A stretch of 64,000 bases of DNA, taken from the NCBI RefSeq assembly GCF_029433855.1, contig NZ_JAROAU010000003.1, positions 1,601,672-1,665,671 of the forward strand, in the 5' to 3' direction. This DNA comes from Candidatus Kosakonia sp. 282A-S69 (GTDB taxonomy: Bacteria > Pseudomonadota > Gammaproteobacteria > Enterobacterales > Enterobacteriaceae). Positions 55,708-63,514 of the stretch are shown piece after piece. Made by a program: the position numbers and the translations under genes. Positions within the stretch are counted from its first letter, which is position 1; every line of letters begins with the position of its first letter. The notes under the pieces are model-generated. The model searched no databases, had not been told where the DNA came from, and worked only from the letters and a program-made list of their open reading frames with translations.

Positions 55708-55971
55708 TCAGTCGTCATCATCCTCCCACCAATCATCATCGTCATCATCCTGCGGCAGCGACAAATTTAGCAGTGGATTAGTGGCTGCCAGCATCTCCGC
55801 AGCCGCTCCCTTGCGCTGAAGTCGGCGCAATGCCTCGTAAAGCTCGAAAGCTTCGGTACGCTCTTCGCCTATATCGAGAGAGCATGCGACGTGGTGCGCG
55901 GCAGCAACGATCACCTCTAACTGGTTACGGATGGCAATCAGCAGGTCTTCGGTATTGGCACGGGTGACCAT
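55708..55971 (-). CDS. Small phage protein with acidic tail
   Basis: 87 residues, unrecognised. The N-terminal part is a helical, Ala/Leu-rich segment (TEDLLIAIRNQLEVIVAAAHHVA, about 7-29). The last 14 residues are almost entirely Asp/Trp/Glu, ending WWEDDDD. It lies between the Lar-like gene and a run of gene fragments and probably belongs to the early region. DNA mimicry is conceivable from the acidic tail but is not supported by any other feature. Confidence 0.5.
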   Translation of the reverse strand: MVTRANTEDLLIAIRNQLEVIVAAAHHVACSLDIGEERTEAFELYEALRRLQRKGAAAEMLAATNPLLNLSLPQDDDDDDWWEDDDD

Positions 55972-55975
55972 GTAA

Positions 55976-56164
55976 ATCTACTTGCGGCGCTGCGTATTGC
56001 GCTGGTATCGCTCGAAGAAGGAGCCGAACTGCAGCGCAAAGCTGCAATCCACGATGCACTCTGCGAAAAGCACAACGTCTAATCACTGCCTGATTTCGTG
56101 GCATGGCAAAGTAATCACATTGCTGAACTTGAAGTGGCACCACCGGCTCCAGTAGGTGATGGTT
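55976..56164 (+). pseudogene. Fragments of a phage early gene without start codons
   Basis: Two open segments without usable starts lie in a row: NLLAALRIALVSLEEGAELQ... ending at a stop near 56083, then LPDFVAWQSNHIAELEVAPP... ending at 56164. They look like pieces of Ead/Ea22-type early proteins, but identity is uncertain. They lie across the boundary where early leftward genes meet rightward genes, a likely deletion scar. Confidence 0.45.
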
Positions 56165-56175
56165 AAACCGCAGTA

Positions 56176-56448
56176 ATGCCGGATTATCCCGGGTACATGA
56201 TGACGCAGCGTGAGTTCTTCGATGCAGGTGCGAAAAGAGCGGTGCCAGATGGTTGGGTGGCTGTGCCGGTCGAGCCGACAGATGACATGATCGTTCAGGG
56301 CTTTGAATCTGAGCCAGATGAGAGCTTGAGCGATGAGAAAGAGTGGGAAGCGTACGTCGCTATGAGTGGATGCCAGCAGGCGGCGCACCGGGCAAAGCTG
56401 TGCTGGGCTGCGATGATTAAGGCTTCACAAAAGCAGAGCAAACAGTGA
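56176..56448 (+). CDS. Small phage protein (probable C-terminal remnant)
   Basis: 90 residues: QREFFDAGAKRA then PDGWVAVPVEPTDDMIVQGF then CQQAAHRAKLCWAAMIKA. The PDGWVxVPVEPTDxMI motif is common in lambdoid early proteins of unknown function, usually at the C-terminus of larger proteins. No ribosome-binding site is visible before either ATG, so it may be the tail of the fragmented gene just upstream. Confidence 0.5.
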   Translation: MPDYPGYMMTQREFFDAGAKRAVPDGWVAVPVEPTDDMIVQGFESEPDESLSDEKEWEAYVAMSGCQQAAHRAKLCWAAMIKASQKQSKQ

Positions 56449-56509
56449 GGAAATGCAATGCAATTTCATGAATAATATGAATTACGGTTTAAAACAGTAG
56501 GAAATCATC

Positions 56510-56872
56510 ATGTTTGAAGTGGGATTGCTGACTTGGCTTGGAACGCAAGTGCTAAATTTCAAAAATCTTAAAAGAGAAGATCGATTGGCTGCAATTGAAG
56601 GCCTCACGCCAGCAGTGGGTGCGACGATTGCTTACTCTGAAAAGCTGAATAGAACGCATATTAGAGATACTAAGGAAGAACAGGAGCTTCATAATCTTTG
56701 GTTTGCAGCGTCTTCAGCAGTTAGCAGGTATGATCGGGAGCTTGCTAGAGTATGCAGGGAAAAGGCTCGCTATTGGCTTAAATATGACGAATATGATGAT
56801 GATATGGTTGTACAGCTAAAGATTAAGTTAATTGATGTAGCAGATAGTTTAGAAGAAATGAAATACAGCTAA
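56510..56872 (+). CDS. Hypothetical phage-region protein
   Basis: 120 residues with no recognised family. The N-terminus has a short hydrophobic stretch (VGLLTWLGTQVL, about 3-14), and the rest is charged and helical (REDRLAAIEGLTPAVGATIAYSEKL, then ELARVCREKARYWL). Base composition is AT-rich. A weak TAGGAAATC ribosome-binding site precedes the ATG. Confidence 0.45.
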   Translation: MFEVGLLTWLGTQVLNFKNLKREDRLAAIEGLTPAVGATIAYSEKLNRTHIRDTKEEQELHNLWFAASSAVSRYDRELARVCREKARYWLKYDEYDDDMVVQLKIKLIDVADSLEEMKYS

Positions 56873-57249
56873 CCAGAGCGCTGGATGAAGATGAAGAGAA
56901 CCTTTCTAAGACTGGACAGCGAGGCATGACTGCAGCTAACGCGATCACGTTCACAACAAAAGTCGACAAATTCAGCCCTAAGTCTTGCAAAACTGGATTA
57001 ATAAGCTTATATTTCGTGTAAATCTGATATCGTCGCCATAGCTTTACAGGTTGACAAAAATTAAGAGCCTCGCCATTGTGCGGGGCTTTTTTATTTGTGT
57101 TATTAGTTCAATTTACGAAGCAAAACCCTACGACACTGTACTTTTATGGCCGACATCTTTAGCTAAAGTTGTGTGTGCTATCAATGTTTTAAGGCACCAT
57201 GTGGATTAATATAATTCATTAATAACAATGAATTATGTGGGGTTTAGTC
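56873..57249. other. AT-rich intergenic region with a terminator
   Basis: 377 nt without a gene. AGCCTCGC-CATTGT-GCGGGGCT followed by TTTTTTA (57066-57093) is an intrinsic terminator on the plus strand. No antitermination gene or late promoter is clear. Confidence 0.6.
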
Positions 57250-57624
57250 ATGCGGTATCTGTTATTGATATTATTAATAGGGAGCTGCTCTTCAAATGCT
57301 GCTCTTATTGATCGTCATAAGGCGGCGCAGGATCTCTGCGACGCAGAGTGGAAAATAACGGATAGGGCATCTGGTACGAATGAAAATACTACCGACATCG
57401 TTAACGATGAGGTGGCTTCCTTCAAAGCTAAGGGCTACGCCTTCTCTGATTTTTCTATAGACGAAACTGACTTTATGAAAGTATCAATTGAAGGTGCTGA
57501 TGGAAGACGAAAAATGATTAAGGAAATGCATACGCCTTACTCTGAAACGCGTGATTTTCTCAAAGATAGAATGATGCCCGTCTGTATAAAAAACGTACTG
57601 GAAAGAATTGATAATAAAAAGTAG
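57250..57624 (+). CDS. Secreted or periplasmic hypothetical protein
   Basis: 124 residues with a signal peptide (MRYLLLILLIGSCSSNAAL, cleaved near residue 19). Its Cys is in GSC, so a lipobox is possible but imperfect. The mature part carries two Cys residues (LCDAEW and MPVCIKN) that may pair. No family is recognised. It lies between two terminators in an AT-rich segment and may be a morphon or lysogenic conversion gene. A terminator (57644-57670) follows. Confidence 0.5.
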   Translation: MRYLLLILLIGSCSSNAALIDRHKAAQDLCDAEWKITDRASGTNENTTDIVNDEVASFKAKGYAFSDFSIDETDFMKVSIEGADGRRKMIKEMHTPYSETRDFLKDRMMPVCIKNVLERIDNKK

Positions 57625-57643
57625 TTATTACTCATGAAATCTA

Positions 57644-57671
57644 AAAGGTCGCCAAGAGGCGGCCTTTTTTA
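57644..57671 (+). terminator. Rho-independent terminator
   Basis: AAAGGTCGCC / GGCGGCCTTT with an AAGA loop (one G-U pair) is followed by TTTTAA. It isolates the secreted-protein gene from the lysis cassette. Confidence 0.8.
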
Positions 57672-57780
57672 ATTCCAGACCCTGGAAATAATCATCCACT
57701 TATCTCGTTGTTTAATGCAGCCCGAGAGCCTGCCCCTCTTACTCACGCACAGCACCCCGACTTAATCGGAGGTGAGAGAA

Positions 57781-58020
57781 ATGTCCAACATGAGCAAATT
57801 AGCTTCTGGTGCTGCCTATGGCGCATCAGCCGGGACGGTAGCCAATGGCGTACTGACCAAGCTAAGCCCTGATGAATGGAGTGCCGTTGGCGTGATTGCC
57901 GGCATCGTTGTGGCGCTTCTTACATTTGGCATCAGCTGGTATTACAAACGCAAAACCACCCTGGCGCAGATCGAGTCTTACCGGCGCTGGCCCAACCCGT
58001 CAGCTTTTAAGGAGGAGTGA
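57781..58020 (+). CDS. Class II (S21-type) pinholin
   Basis: 79 residues with two TM helices. The first (LASGAAYGASAGTVANG, about 7-25) is weakly hydrophobic and Gly/Ala/Ser-rich, the SAR-type first helix of S21 pinholins. The second (about 33-54) is a normal TM. It begins MSNMSK with two in-frame ATGs three codons apart, as in the S21 dual start giving holin and antiholin. GGAGGTGAG precedes the first ATG. The endolysin gene begins at its stop (GTGATG). Confidence 0.85.
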   Translation: MSNMSKLASGAAYGASAGTVANGVLTKLSPDEWSAVGVIAGIVVALLTFGISWYYKRKTTLAQIESYRRWPNPSAFKEE

Positions 58021-58523
58021 TGCCTTTTTCTACTCCGCTTCGCAGAAGGTTGATCGGCGCTGCCGGTGCTGGCGCGCTTGCGATAGCAACCATTTTTATT
58101 GGTGGCAAAGACGGCGTTGAAGGCCGGGAATATGAAGCCTATAAAGACGTCGCCGGGGTGTGGACGGTGTGCGACGGTCATACCGGCAGCGACATCATCC
58201 GAGGCAAGACCTACACCGACCGCGAATGCGATCGCCTGCTGTGGAAAGACCTGCAGCCAGCAAAGCGCACAGTCGACAACCTGGTGAAAGTGCCCCTGGG
58301 TGAGTACCAGCGCGCCGCGCTTTATAGCTTCGTGTTTAACGTTGGCTCCGATGCCTTCTCCAAATCGACTCTCCTGAAAAAGCTGAACCGAGGCGATCAG
58401 GAGGGTGCGTGCGAAGATATGCGCCGCTGGGTTTACGCTGGCGGGATGAAATGGAAGGGATTGCAGAACCGACGCGAGATGGAACGCTCTATGTGCCTGG
58501 CGGAAAGCAAAGATGATCTCTAA
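58020..58523 (+). CDS. SAR endolysin (GH24 muramidase, R21-like)
   Basis: 167 residues. The N-terminal signal-anchor-release helix (about 8-28, RRLIGAAGAGALAIATIFIGG) lets the enzyme enter the periplasm inactive. The GH24 catalytic triad spacing E-x8-D-x5-T matches Glu34, Asp43 and Thr49, as in R21 (E35, D44, T50). A Cys in TVCDGH near the triad recalls the thiol isomerisation of P1 Lyz. GAGGAG precedes the ATG. It is followed by an overlapping Rz gene. Confidence 0.92.
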   Translation: MPFSTPLRRRLIGAAGAGALAIATIFIGGKDGVEGREYEAYKDVAGVWTVCDGHTGSDIIRGKTYTDRECDRLLWKDLQPAKRTVDNLVKVPLGEYQRAALYSFVFNVGSDAFSKSTLLKKLNRGDQEGACEDMRRWVYAGGMKWKGLQNRREMERSMCLAESKDDL

Positions 58524-59046
58524 CTGGAAAGCGGTCGCTGCTCTGCTCTTGCTCGCTGGCGTTCTGTCCCTCGCCTGGACGATTAACCACTACCGCACCA
58601 ACGCGCTCACCTACAAAGACCAGCGCGATAAGGCGACGGTCAGGGCCAATTCATCTGAGGCGATCACCAACAACGTGATCACCGCGTTGAAACTCATTCG
58701 TGACATCTCACAGGCTACGCAGAATGCTAAGAACGAACTGGCTGAAAAGGGCGAAACGCGCATTATCTACATCAGGCAAGCACTTGAAGGCGATCCATGT
58801 GCTAAGCAGCTTGTTCCTTCTGCCGCTGCTGACAGCTTGCGGGAATACGCAACAGTTTACGTCCCGGCTCCGGTGGTGCCGATAAGCGCTGACCTGACCG
58901 CAGACACACCGATCCCCGGAATGTCGGTTCCGTTCACTTGGCAGGCAAGTCTGGAGTTAAACGCTCAGCTCTACACGGCGTTGGGGCAGTGCAATCTGGA
59001 CAAGTCTGCCATACGGGAAATTGAAGCGTCCCGTTCTTCGCAGTAA
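58513..59046 (+). CDS. Rz-type inner-membrane spanin
   Basis: 177 residues with an N-terminal TM (about 5-24) followed by a coiled-coil segment (about 35-90, KDQRDKATVRANSSEAITNN) and a Pro-rich linker (VYVPAPVVPI). The C-terminal part (LNAQLYTALGQCNLDKSAIREIE) is typical of Rz-like lysis proteins. It overlaps the endolysin gene by 11 nt. It would bridge to an Rz1 lipoprotein and fuse the membranes at the last step of lysis. Confidence 0.85.
   Translation: MISNWKAVAALLLLAGVLSLAWTINHYRTNALTYKDQRDKATVRANSSEAITNNVITALKLIRDISQATQNAKNELAEKGETRIIYIRQALEGDPCAKQLVPSAAADSLREYATVYVPAPVVPISADLTADTPIPGMSVPFTWQASLELNAQLYTALGQCNLDKSAIREIEASRSSQ
58799..58885 (+). CDS. Candidate embedded Rz1-like lipoprotein
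   Basis: In the +1 frame within Rz, a GTG with GAAGG 9 nt upstream begins VLSSLFLLPLLTACGNT, a lipoprotein signal with lipobox LTAC. The frame stops after 28 codons, leaving a mature part of about 15 residues, much shorter than lambda Rz1 (40). Start type, lipobox and position inside Rz fit Rz1, but the length argues that it is truncated or not functional. Confidence 0.4.
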   Translation: MLSSLFLLPLLTACGNTQQFTSRLRWCR

Positions 59047-59143
59047 TTGGGTTTTATTACCGCTCGCATTTTTTTGTATTCCCATTTATCACATGGGACT
59101 CTCTCTTCGTCGCGCTTCAGGCGCATTAATAAGAGAGGATTTT

Positions 59144-59341
59144 ATGGTGCTCCCCATTTTGCTAAAAAGCTATCAATCGGATGACTACTACCATGGCGAA
59201 ATGTATCCGCGCGGGCGGCTTTTTCTTCACACTAAATTCACTGTAGATAAAGCGAGCAAGGTTATAACACAGGAAAAGGTTCACCTCGTTGAGAGGTTGC
59301 CTGATCTATCTGAGTGGTTCTTGTGCAGCAGGGTGTATTAA
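59144..59341 (+). CDS. Hypothetical phage-region protein
   Basis: 65 residues (MVLPILLKSYQSDDYYHGEMYPRG and so on), no family recognised. AGAGAGGA lies 5 nt before the ATG at 59144. The frame is open back to 59021 inside Rz, but that extension lacks a ribosome-binding site. A basic/aromatic mixture (HTKFTVDKASKVITQEKVH) suggests a small soluble protein. Confidence 0.4.
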   Translation: MVLPILLKSYQSDDYYHGEMYPRGRLFLHTKFTVDKASKVITQEKVHLVERLPDLSEWFLCSRVY

Positions 59342-59652
59342 CGGTACACAGCAAAAATTACCTTAATGCTTGAGCAATCAAGAGTTTTTATGCCCGCAAC
59401 ATGACAACCCGCACGAAGATTCAAATTTACTAACTCAAGAAAATCAGCCCCGATAACCTCGGGGCTTTTTTTATTGGGGCATGACAAACCCCAAGAAGAA
59501 CTGCCACCCGAAATGGCAGAGCATGACCACAAACACACCGAACCCTAACCTGTGAAATGAGCCTTTGGAGACGTCAGTTTAGTGCTGGCGAGACTTCGGT
59601 GGGCTGGCGTTTCATTTCTGCAAAGGTTCATCTCACAAGTAAGGTAAACGCC
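59342..59652. other. Intergenic region with a terminator before the Rha-like gene
   Basis: 311 nt. AGCCCCGA-TAACC-TCGGGGCT followed by seven Ts (59446-59473) is a strong plus-strand terminator. The Rha-like frame remains open back to 59557, but no ribosome-binding site supports an earlier start. Confidence 0.7.
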
Positions 59653-60003
59653 ATGCAATTAGTTGAAATCAAGAAGCTCGATCTGGTCACCAACTCGGCA
59701 ATTATCGCCAGTGGTGTTATGAAGGATCACAAGCCAGTGATTCAACTCATCAGAAAGTACAAAAGCGACCTTGAAGAGTTCGGAAGGGTGGAATTTGAAA
59801 TGCGACCCTTTCAAACGTATGGGGGCATGCAGAAGCAGGAAATAGCACTGTTAAACGAACAGCAAACCACGCTGTTGATCACCTACATGCGAAACAATAA
59901 AGTTGTGCGTGAATTCAAAAAGCGCCTGGTGGCTGAATTCTTCACTATGCGCAGCGCGCTAGCGCAAAAGAAGATGGACCGCAACTCTGCACGCCTGGAG
60001 TAA
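59653..60003 (+). CDS. Rha-like phage regulatory protein (short form)
   Basis: 116 residues resembling the N-terminal domain of the Rha family (pRha): NSAIIASGVMKDHKPVIQLIRKYKSDLEEFG followed by LNEQQTTLLITYMRNNKVVREFKKRLVAEFF. In phi80 and related phages Rha proteins interfere with growth in IHF-deficient hosts. The usual C-terminal domain is missing, so the protein could be a natural short form or a truncation. Confidence 0.75.
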   Translation: MQLVEIKKLDLVTNSAIIASGVMKDHKPVIQLIRKYKSDLEEFGRVEFEMRPFQTYGGMQKQEIALLNEQQTTLLITYMRNNKVVREFKKRLVAEFFTMRSALAQKKMDRNSARLE

Positions 60004-60009
60004 AAACCC

Positions 60010-60339
60010 ATGACCGACGCCATCAAACATGAGCGTGAGGCTCAGGGTAAGCAGATCGCCCCGCATCACTTCAGCAACGAAGCTGACCTGATTAACCGAC
60101 TGGCGCTGGGCATGACGGCGGCCAAGTTCCGCGTGCATCACGAAATCGGGAAGAAAGATTCCATCCGCGATTACCTGACTCCTGTGCAGAGCCATTGCAT
60201 AACGGAGCTACAGCGCGCGAACACGGTGTTCATCAGCATGGGCTGGGACTTTGAGCAGCGGAAAGAAGTGCTGCGTGGCATGTTCGAGCGTAACCACCGA
60301 AAGCCGCTTATCGAAGAGCAGCACCATCTGGCAGCTTAA
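60010..60339 (+). CDS. Hypothetical phage protein next to Rha
   Basis: 109 residues, soluble, no family recognised. It contains HFSNEADLINRLALGMTAAKFRVHHEIG and ends RKPLIEEQHHLAA. It follows the Rha-like gene after 6 nt and may be cotranscribed. Proteins of this kind are common next to Rha genes in enterobacterial prophages. Confidence 0.6.
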   Translation: MTDAIKHEREAQGKQIAPHHFSNEADLINRLALGMTAAKFRVHHEIGKKDSIRDYLTPVQSHCITELQRANTVFISMGWDFEQRKEVLRGMFERNHRKPLIEEQHHLAA

Positions 60340-60511
60340 GCGCAAAATTGTGCCTACTGATTTTAAAAGAAAAAAAAGAGCCTCTTTCACAACAGCTCTC
60401 CATTGCAAGTTCTATTTCGTTTGAGATCAAAAAGTTTTTTATTATGACTTAGCGAGCTATCTCTTTTCTGTTATAAAAATGCCTCTTTAACTACAAGAAG
60501 AGGGATCCAAG

Positions 60512-60703
60512 ATGGCAAATGAAGGTCAGAAATGCACTTTCCCAATTCACGGGACAAGAGAGGAAGGCACGTTCTTACAATTCGCTCCAATCGAAACGTA
60601 CGACGATGCTAATCAGCTCCATACACCTATGAAAGCAATAGTTGAGCGGGAAAATGGACAGGTTTTAGTGCTTAACCCTCAAAATATCACTTTCGTTAAG
60701 TGA
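60512..60703 (+). CDS. Small hypothetical protein
   Basis: 63 residues (GQKCTFPIHGTREEGTFLQF and so on), beta-rich, no family recognised. AAGAGGG stands about 7 nt before the ATG, and a terminator follows 17 nt after the stop, making a one-gene unit with its own leader. Confidence 0.5.
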   Translation: MANEGQKCTFPIHGTREEGTFLQFAPIETYDDANQLHTPMKAIVERENGQVLVLNPQNITFVK

Positions 60704-60720
60704 GACATAAAATTTTTAAT

Positions 60721-60745
60721 AACCGCCTTCGGGCGGTTTTTTATT
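60721..60745 (+). terminator. Rho-independent terminator
   Basis: AACCGCC / GGCGGTT with a TTCG tetraloop is followed by TTTTTATT, a very stable intrinsic terminator. Confidence 0.92.
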
Positions 60746-60803
60746 GCCATTACAGAAGCCATTCAAGCAGTGGCTTCGATAATGACCAACAGAGGGCAGG
60801 TAA

Positions 60804-61100
60804 ATGTCCGACATCTACGAAATCACCATCACCACTCAAGACGGCGAAGAGTACGTCGGTAAGATGACGCGCCGTCAGCCTGAGCTGGTAAACGGCTTTG
60901 TTGCTCTGGCGCAGGAGAGTGGGGAGTGGCTTTACTTCGCTCCGGGCGACGTTAAGCGCTTCCGGTTCACGCCTGTTAACGCAGAGGAAGAGACTGATGG
61001 CGATGTGCAATCTGACGATTCAAGTGAAAGTGAAGTGGTGGCTTCCGGTGTATCTCAAGACGCTGGCACTGATGTGTCTGACGATGCGGTGCGAACCTGA
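60804..61100 (+). CDS. Hypothetical phage protein with acidic tail
   Basis: 98 residues. The first 60 look like a small beta domain (YEITITTQDGEEYVGKM, then GEWLYFAPGDVKRFRF). The rest is an acidic Ser/Asp-rich tail. It overlaps the following 62-residue frame by about 100 nt, so the tail's composition is partly set by the other frame. Confidence 0.5.
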   Translation: MSDIYEITITTQDGEEYVGKMTRRQPELVNGFVALAQESGEWLYFAPGDVKRFRFTPVNAEEETDGDVQSDDSSESEVVASGVSQDAGTDVSDDAVRT

Positions 61101-61185
61101 TTACGAAAAGTTGCGCGCGTTTATTGTTAAGCGTGGCATCAGCCAGAAACTGATCGCGACGCCGGTACAAAATAAAACGGAGTAG
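60997..61185 (+). CDS. Small phage membrane-associated protein
   Basis: 62 residues: MAMCNLTIQVKVKWWLPVYLKTLALMCLTM followed by EPDYEKLRAFIVKRGI. The hydrophobic WWLPVYL segment (about 12-30) and the EPDxEKxxxF tail recur in small proteins placed before terminase genes in lambdoid prophages. GAGGAAGAG precedes the ATG at 60997. It ends 3 nt before the terminase small subunit gene. Confidence 0.6.
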   Translation: MAMCNLTIQVKVKWWLPVYLKTLALMCLTMRCEPDYEKLRAFIVKRGISQKLIATPVQNKTE

Positions 61186-61188
61186 CCA

Positions 61189-61704
61189 ATGAGCAAACCA
61201 GATTGGGAGGCCATTGAATCGGCTTACCGGGCTGGTTCATTGTCAGTAAGGGCCATCGGTGAAAAGCACGGTGTTAACCACGCCACCATCCTGAAGAGAG
61301 CCAATAAAGAGGGATGGCAGCGCGACCTGACTGAAAAGGTCAGGACTGCAACGAAGGCCAAGGTAACCAAATCGGTAACCAAAGACGGTAACCAGGCACC
61401 AGTGGTTACTGACGATGAGATAATCGACCAGGCATCTGATGAAGCTGCAGCGGTAATAATGGCTCACCGTGAAGGTCTGGCGGCATGGCGCGGCATCACC
61501 AATAAGCTTTGTGATTTCCTCGAAGACGCAGAAATAACGCAAGACAATCACGCCTCAATGTCTCGTTCGATCACGGCCGGCGTCGACGCTCAAATAAAAG
61601 TCATAAACGCAGAGCGCAAGGCGTACAACCTCGACACCGAGGAAGGCAATAAGACGGTTGATGACCTGTCTAACCTGATGGATTCATTGTCTCAGGGGGC
61701 ATAA
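61189..61704 (+). CDS. Phage terminase small subunit
   Basis: 171 residues with an N-terminal HTH (WEAIESAYRAGSLSVRAIGEKHGVNHATILKRANKEGWQRDL, at about 5-48) and a helical oligomerisation part (LSNLMDSL near the end). It recognises pac/cos DNA and loads the large subunit. Its stop overlaps the large-subunit start (ATAATG). Confidence 0.82.
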   Translation: MSKPDWEAIESAYRAGSLSVRAIGEKHGVNHATILKRANKEGWQRDLTEKVRTATKAKVTKSVTKDGNQAPVVTDDEIIDQASDEAAAVIMAHREGLAAWRGITNKLCDFLEDAEITQDNHASMSRSITAGVDAQIKVINAERKAYNLDTEEGNKTVDDLSNLMDSLSQGA

Positions 61705-62704
61705 TGAAACCTGAGCACCTCAAGCTGCTGAGAGATAAAGACTGGCGGCTGAATAACCTTTACTGGATAACCGACAAAGAAGGTAAGCCCACCCGCTTCA
61801 GGATGACGCCTGAGCAGCGCGAATACTTCGAAGGCATCCACACCCGCAACATCATCCTGAAAGCCCGCCAGCTCGGATTCACTACCGAGGTCTGCATTAT
61901 TCAGCTCGACGCCGCTCTGTTCGAGTCGGCGAAATGCGCGCTGATCGCCCATACGCTGAACGACGCAAAGCGCCTGTTTCGCGGAAAGGGAAGTACGCAT
62001 ACGACAAGCTGCCGGCAGAAATTAAGGCTGCCAACCCGGCCAGTAATGACTCTTCTGGTGAGCTTGTATTCAGGAAGGGAGGCTCACTGTACGTCAGCAC
62101 GTCTTTCCGTGGCGGGACGCTGCGCTACCTGCACGTTTCCGAGTTCGGGAAGATATGCGCCAAGTTTCCGCATAAAGCACGGGAGATTGTTACTGGTGCG
62201 TTTGAGGCGGTATCAACTGGCTGCTTTGCTACGATCGAGAGTACGGCAGAGGGGCGGGCGGGTTACTTCTTTGATTACTGCCAGACAGCAGAGAAGGCCT
62301 TGCTTCAGGGTAAGCAGTTATCCGCTCTGGACTGGAAGTTCTTTTTCTTCTCCTGGTGGAAGAATCCGCTTTATGCAATCGACCCGGTTGAGCCGCTGCC
62401 AGCGCGCCTGGTTGAATACTTCGCTGAGATGGAGGCGAAGCACGGCGTTGTACTGAATGATCGTCAGAAGGCCTGGTACCACGCCAAAGAGAAAACTCTC
62501 GGCGATGACATGAAGCGCGAGTATCCGACCATTCCGACGGAGGCGTTTCAGCAGTCCGTCGAGGGGGCGTATTACGCCAAACAGTTCCGGTGGCTGTATA
62601 CCAACAAGCGAATCGGGCAAATCCCTGACAACTCACATCTCCCTGTGCATACGTTCTGGGATATCGGCGTGGGCGACTCGACGGCAATCCTGGCTGATGT
62701 GTAA
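61704..62704 (+). pseudogene. Terminase large subunit, frameshifted and C-terminally truncated
   Basis: The N-terminal part (61704 to about 61985) reads RNIILKARQLGFTTEVCIIQLD, the ATPase region, up to AKRLFRGK. The continuation KGKYAYDKLPAEIKAAN... is in another frame, so one base is lost near 61981-61995. The second part keeps GGTLRYLHVSEFGKI and VSTGCFATIESTAEG (Walker B-like) up to VHTFWDIGVGDSTAIL. The sequence then leaves the terminase family and stops at 62702-62704. The nuclease domain after this point is gone. A functional packaging motor cannot be made. Confidence 0.88.
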
Positions 62705-63457
62705 CAACGACGGCGCAGAGCCATCGCTGTATCAGCTCAACGAAGGCAAGTTCATCTACAACATGACCGCGGCGGAACTGGCAAGCCTGCTACAGATTGT
62801 GCAGCTGATTCTCGATGATGAGCTTATCGATGGCGGCAGCCAGAACCTGTGGGCAATGGACTATGTCTCCGCTGAATATGAGCGCGGCACGCTCAGCGCC
62901 TTCACCAACCTGCCGGTTCAGTCGCCAGTCTATGCTGGCCAGACGACGCTGCAGCAACTCCTGTCAAGCCCGGCGTATCAGAACCAGATAGTCAGCGCCT
63001 ATATCAGCACTTATAGCGACTGGAAAGGTATCAGCGACACCGCCCGCGCAGATCTGGCAAATGTCATAGCTGATTCAACCCGGTCGAGACTGCAACCATC
63101 GTCAGCAAAAGACTTGATGTCTCCATGGCGAAGGCCAAGGTAATCGCGCAAACGGAGCAGGTCGGCGCGCTGCGCCAGGCGCAGTGGAACGAAACGGACT
63201 GGGCTGCCGATCGGCTGGGGCTAAATACTGGCCTTATGTGGCTGTCAGCGCTCAAGCCAACCACGCGACTCTGGCATGCCAGCCGCCACGGCAAGGTCTA
63301 CACCACCGAAGAGGTGCGTGACTTCTACGCCGAGAATGGCAATCGGTACAACTGCTATTGCAGCCAGATTCCGGTGCTGCTAAACGATGACGGCAGCATC
63401 TTCAACGAAGGGTTGGCGGATAAGCTTAAGAATGAGCGTCAGCAGTGGAAAATTTGA
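62697..63457 (+). pseudogene. Head morphogenesis (minor head, Mu gpF-like) protein, 5' deleted and frameshifted
   Basis: The frame from 62697 reads MCNNDGAEPSLYQLNEGKFIYNMTAAELASLL and so on up to NVIADSTRSR. It is continued in a second frame (NPVETATIVSKRLDVSMAKAKVIAQTEQVGALR, then SALKPTTRLWHASRHGKVYTTEEV and NRYNCYCSQIPVLL) to 63457. This is the C-terminal part of a minor head protein. The N-terminal half and the portal gene that should precede it are deleted, with the junction near 62690. A second small deletion near 63078 breaks the frame. Confidence 0.8.
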
Positions 63458-63514
63458 TAGTTGTAAGTGTACTTTTTTAGAGACATATTAGAGTCCTACA
63501 CATAGGAGATGAAT

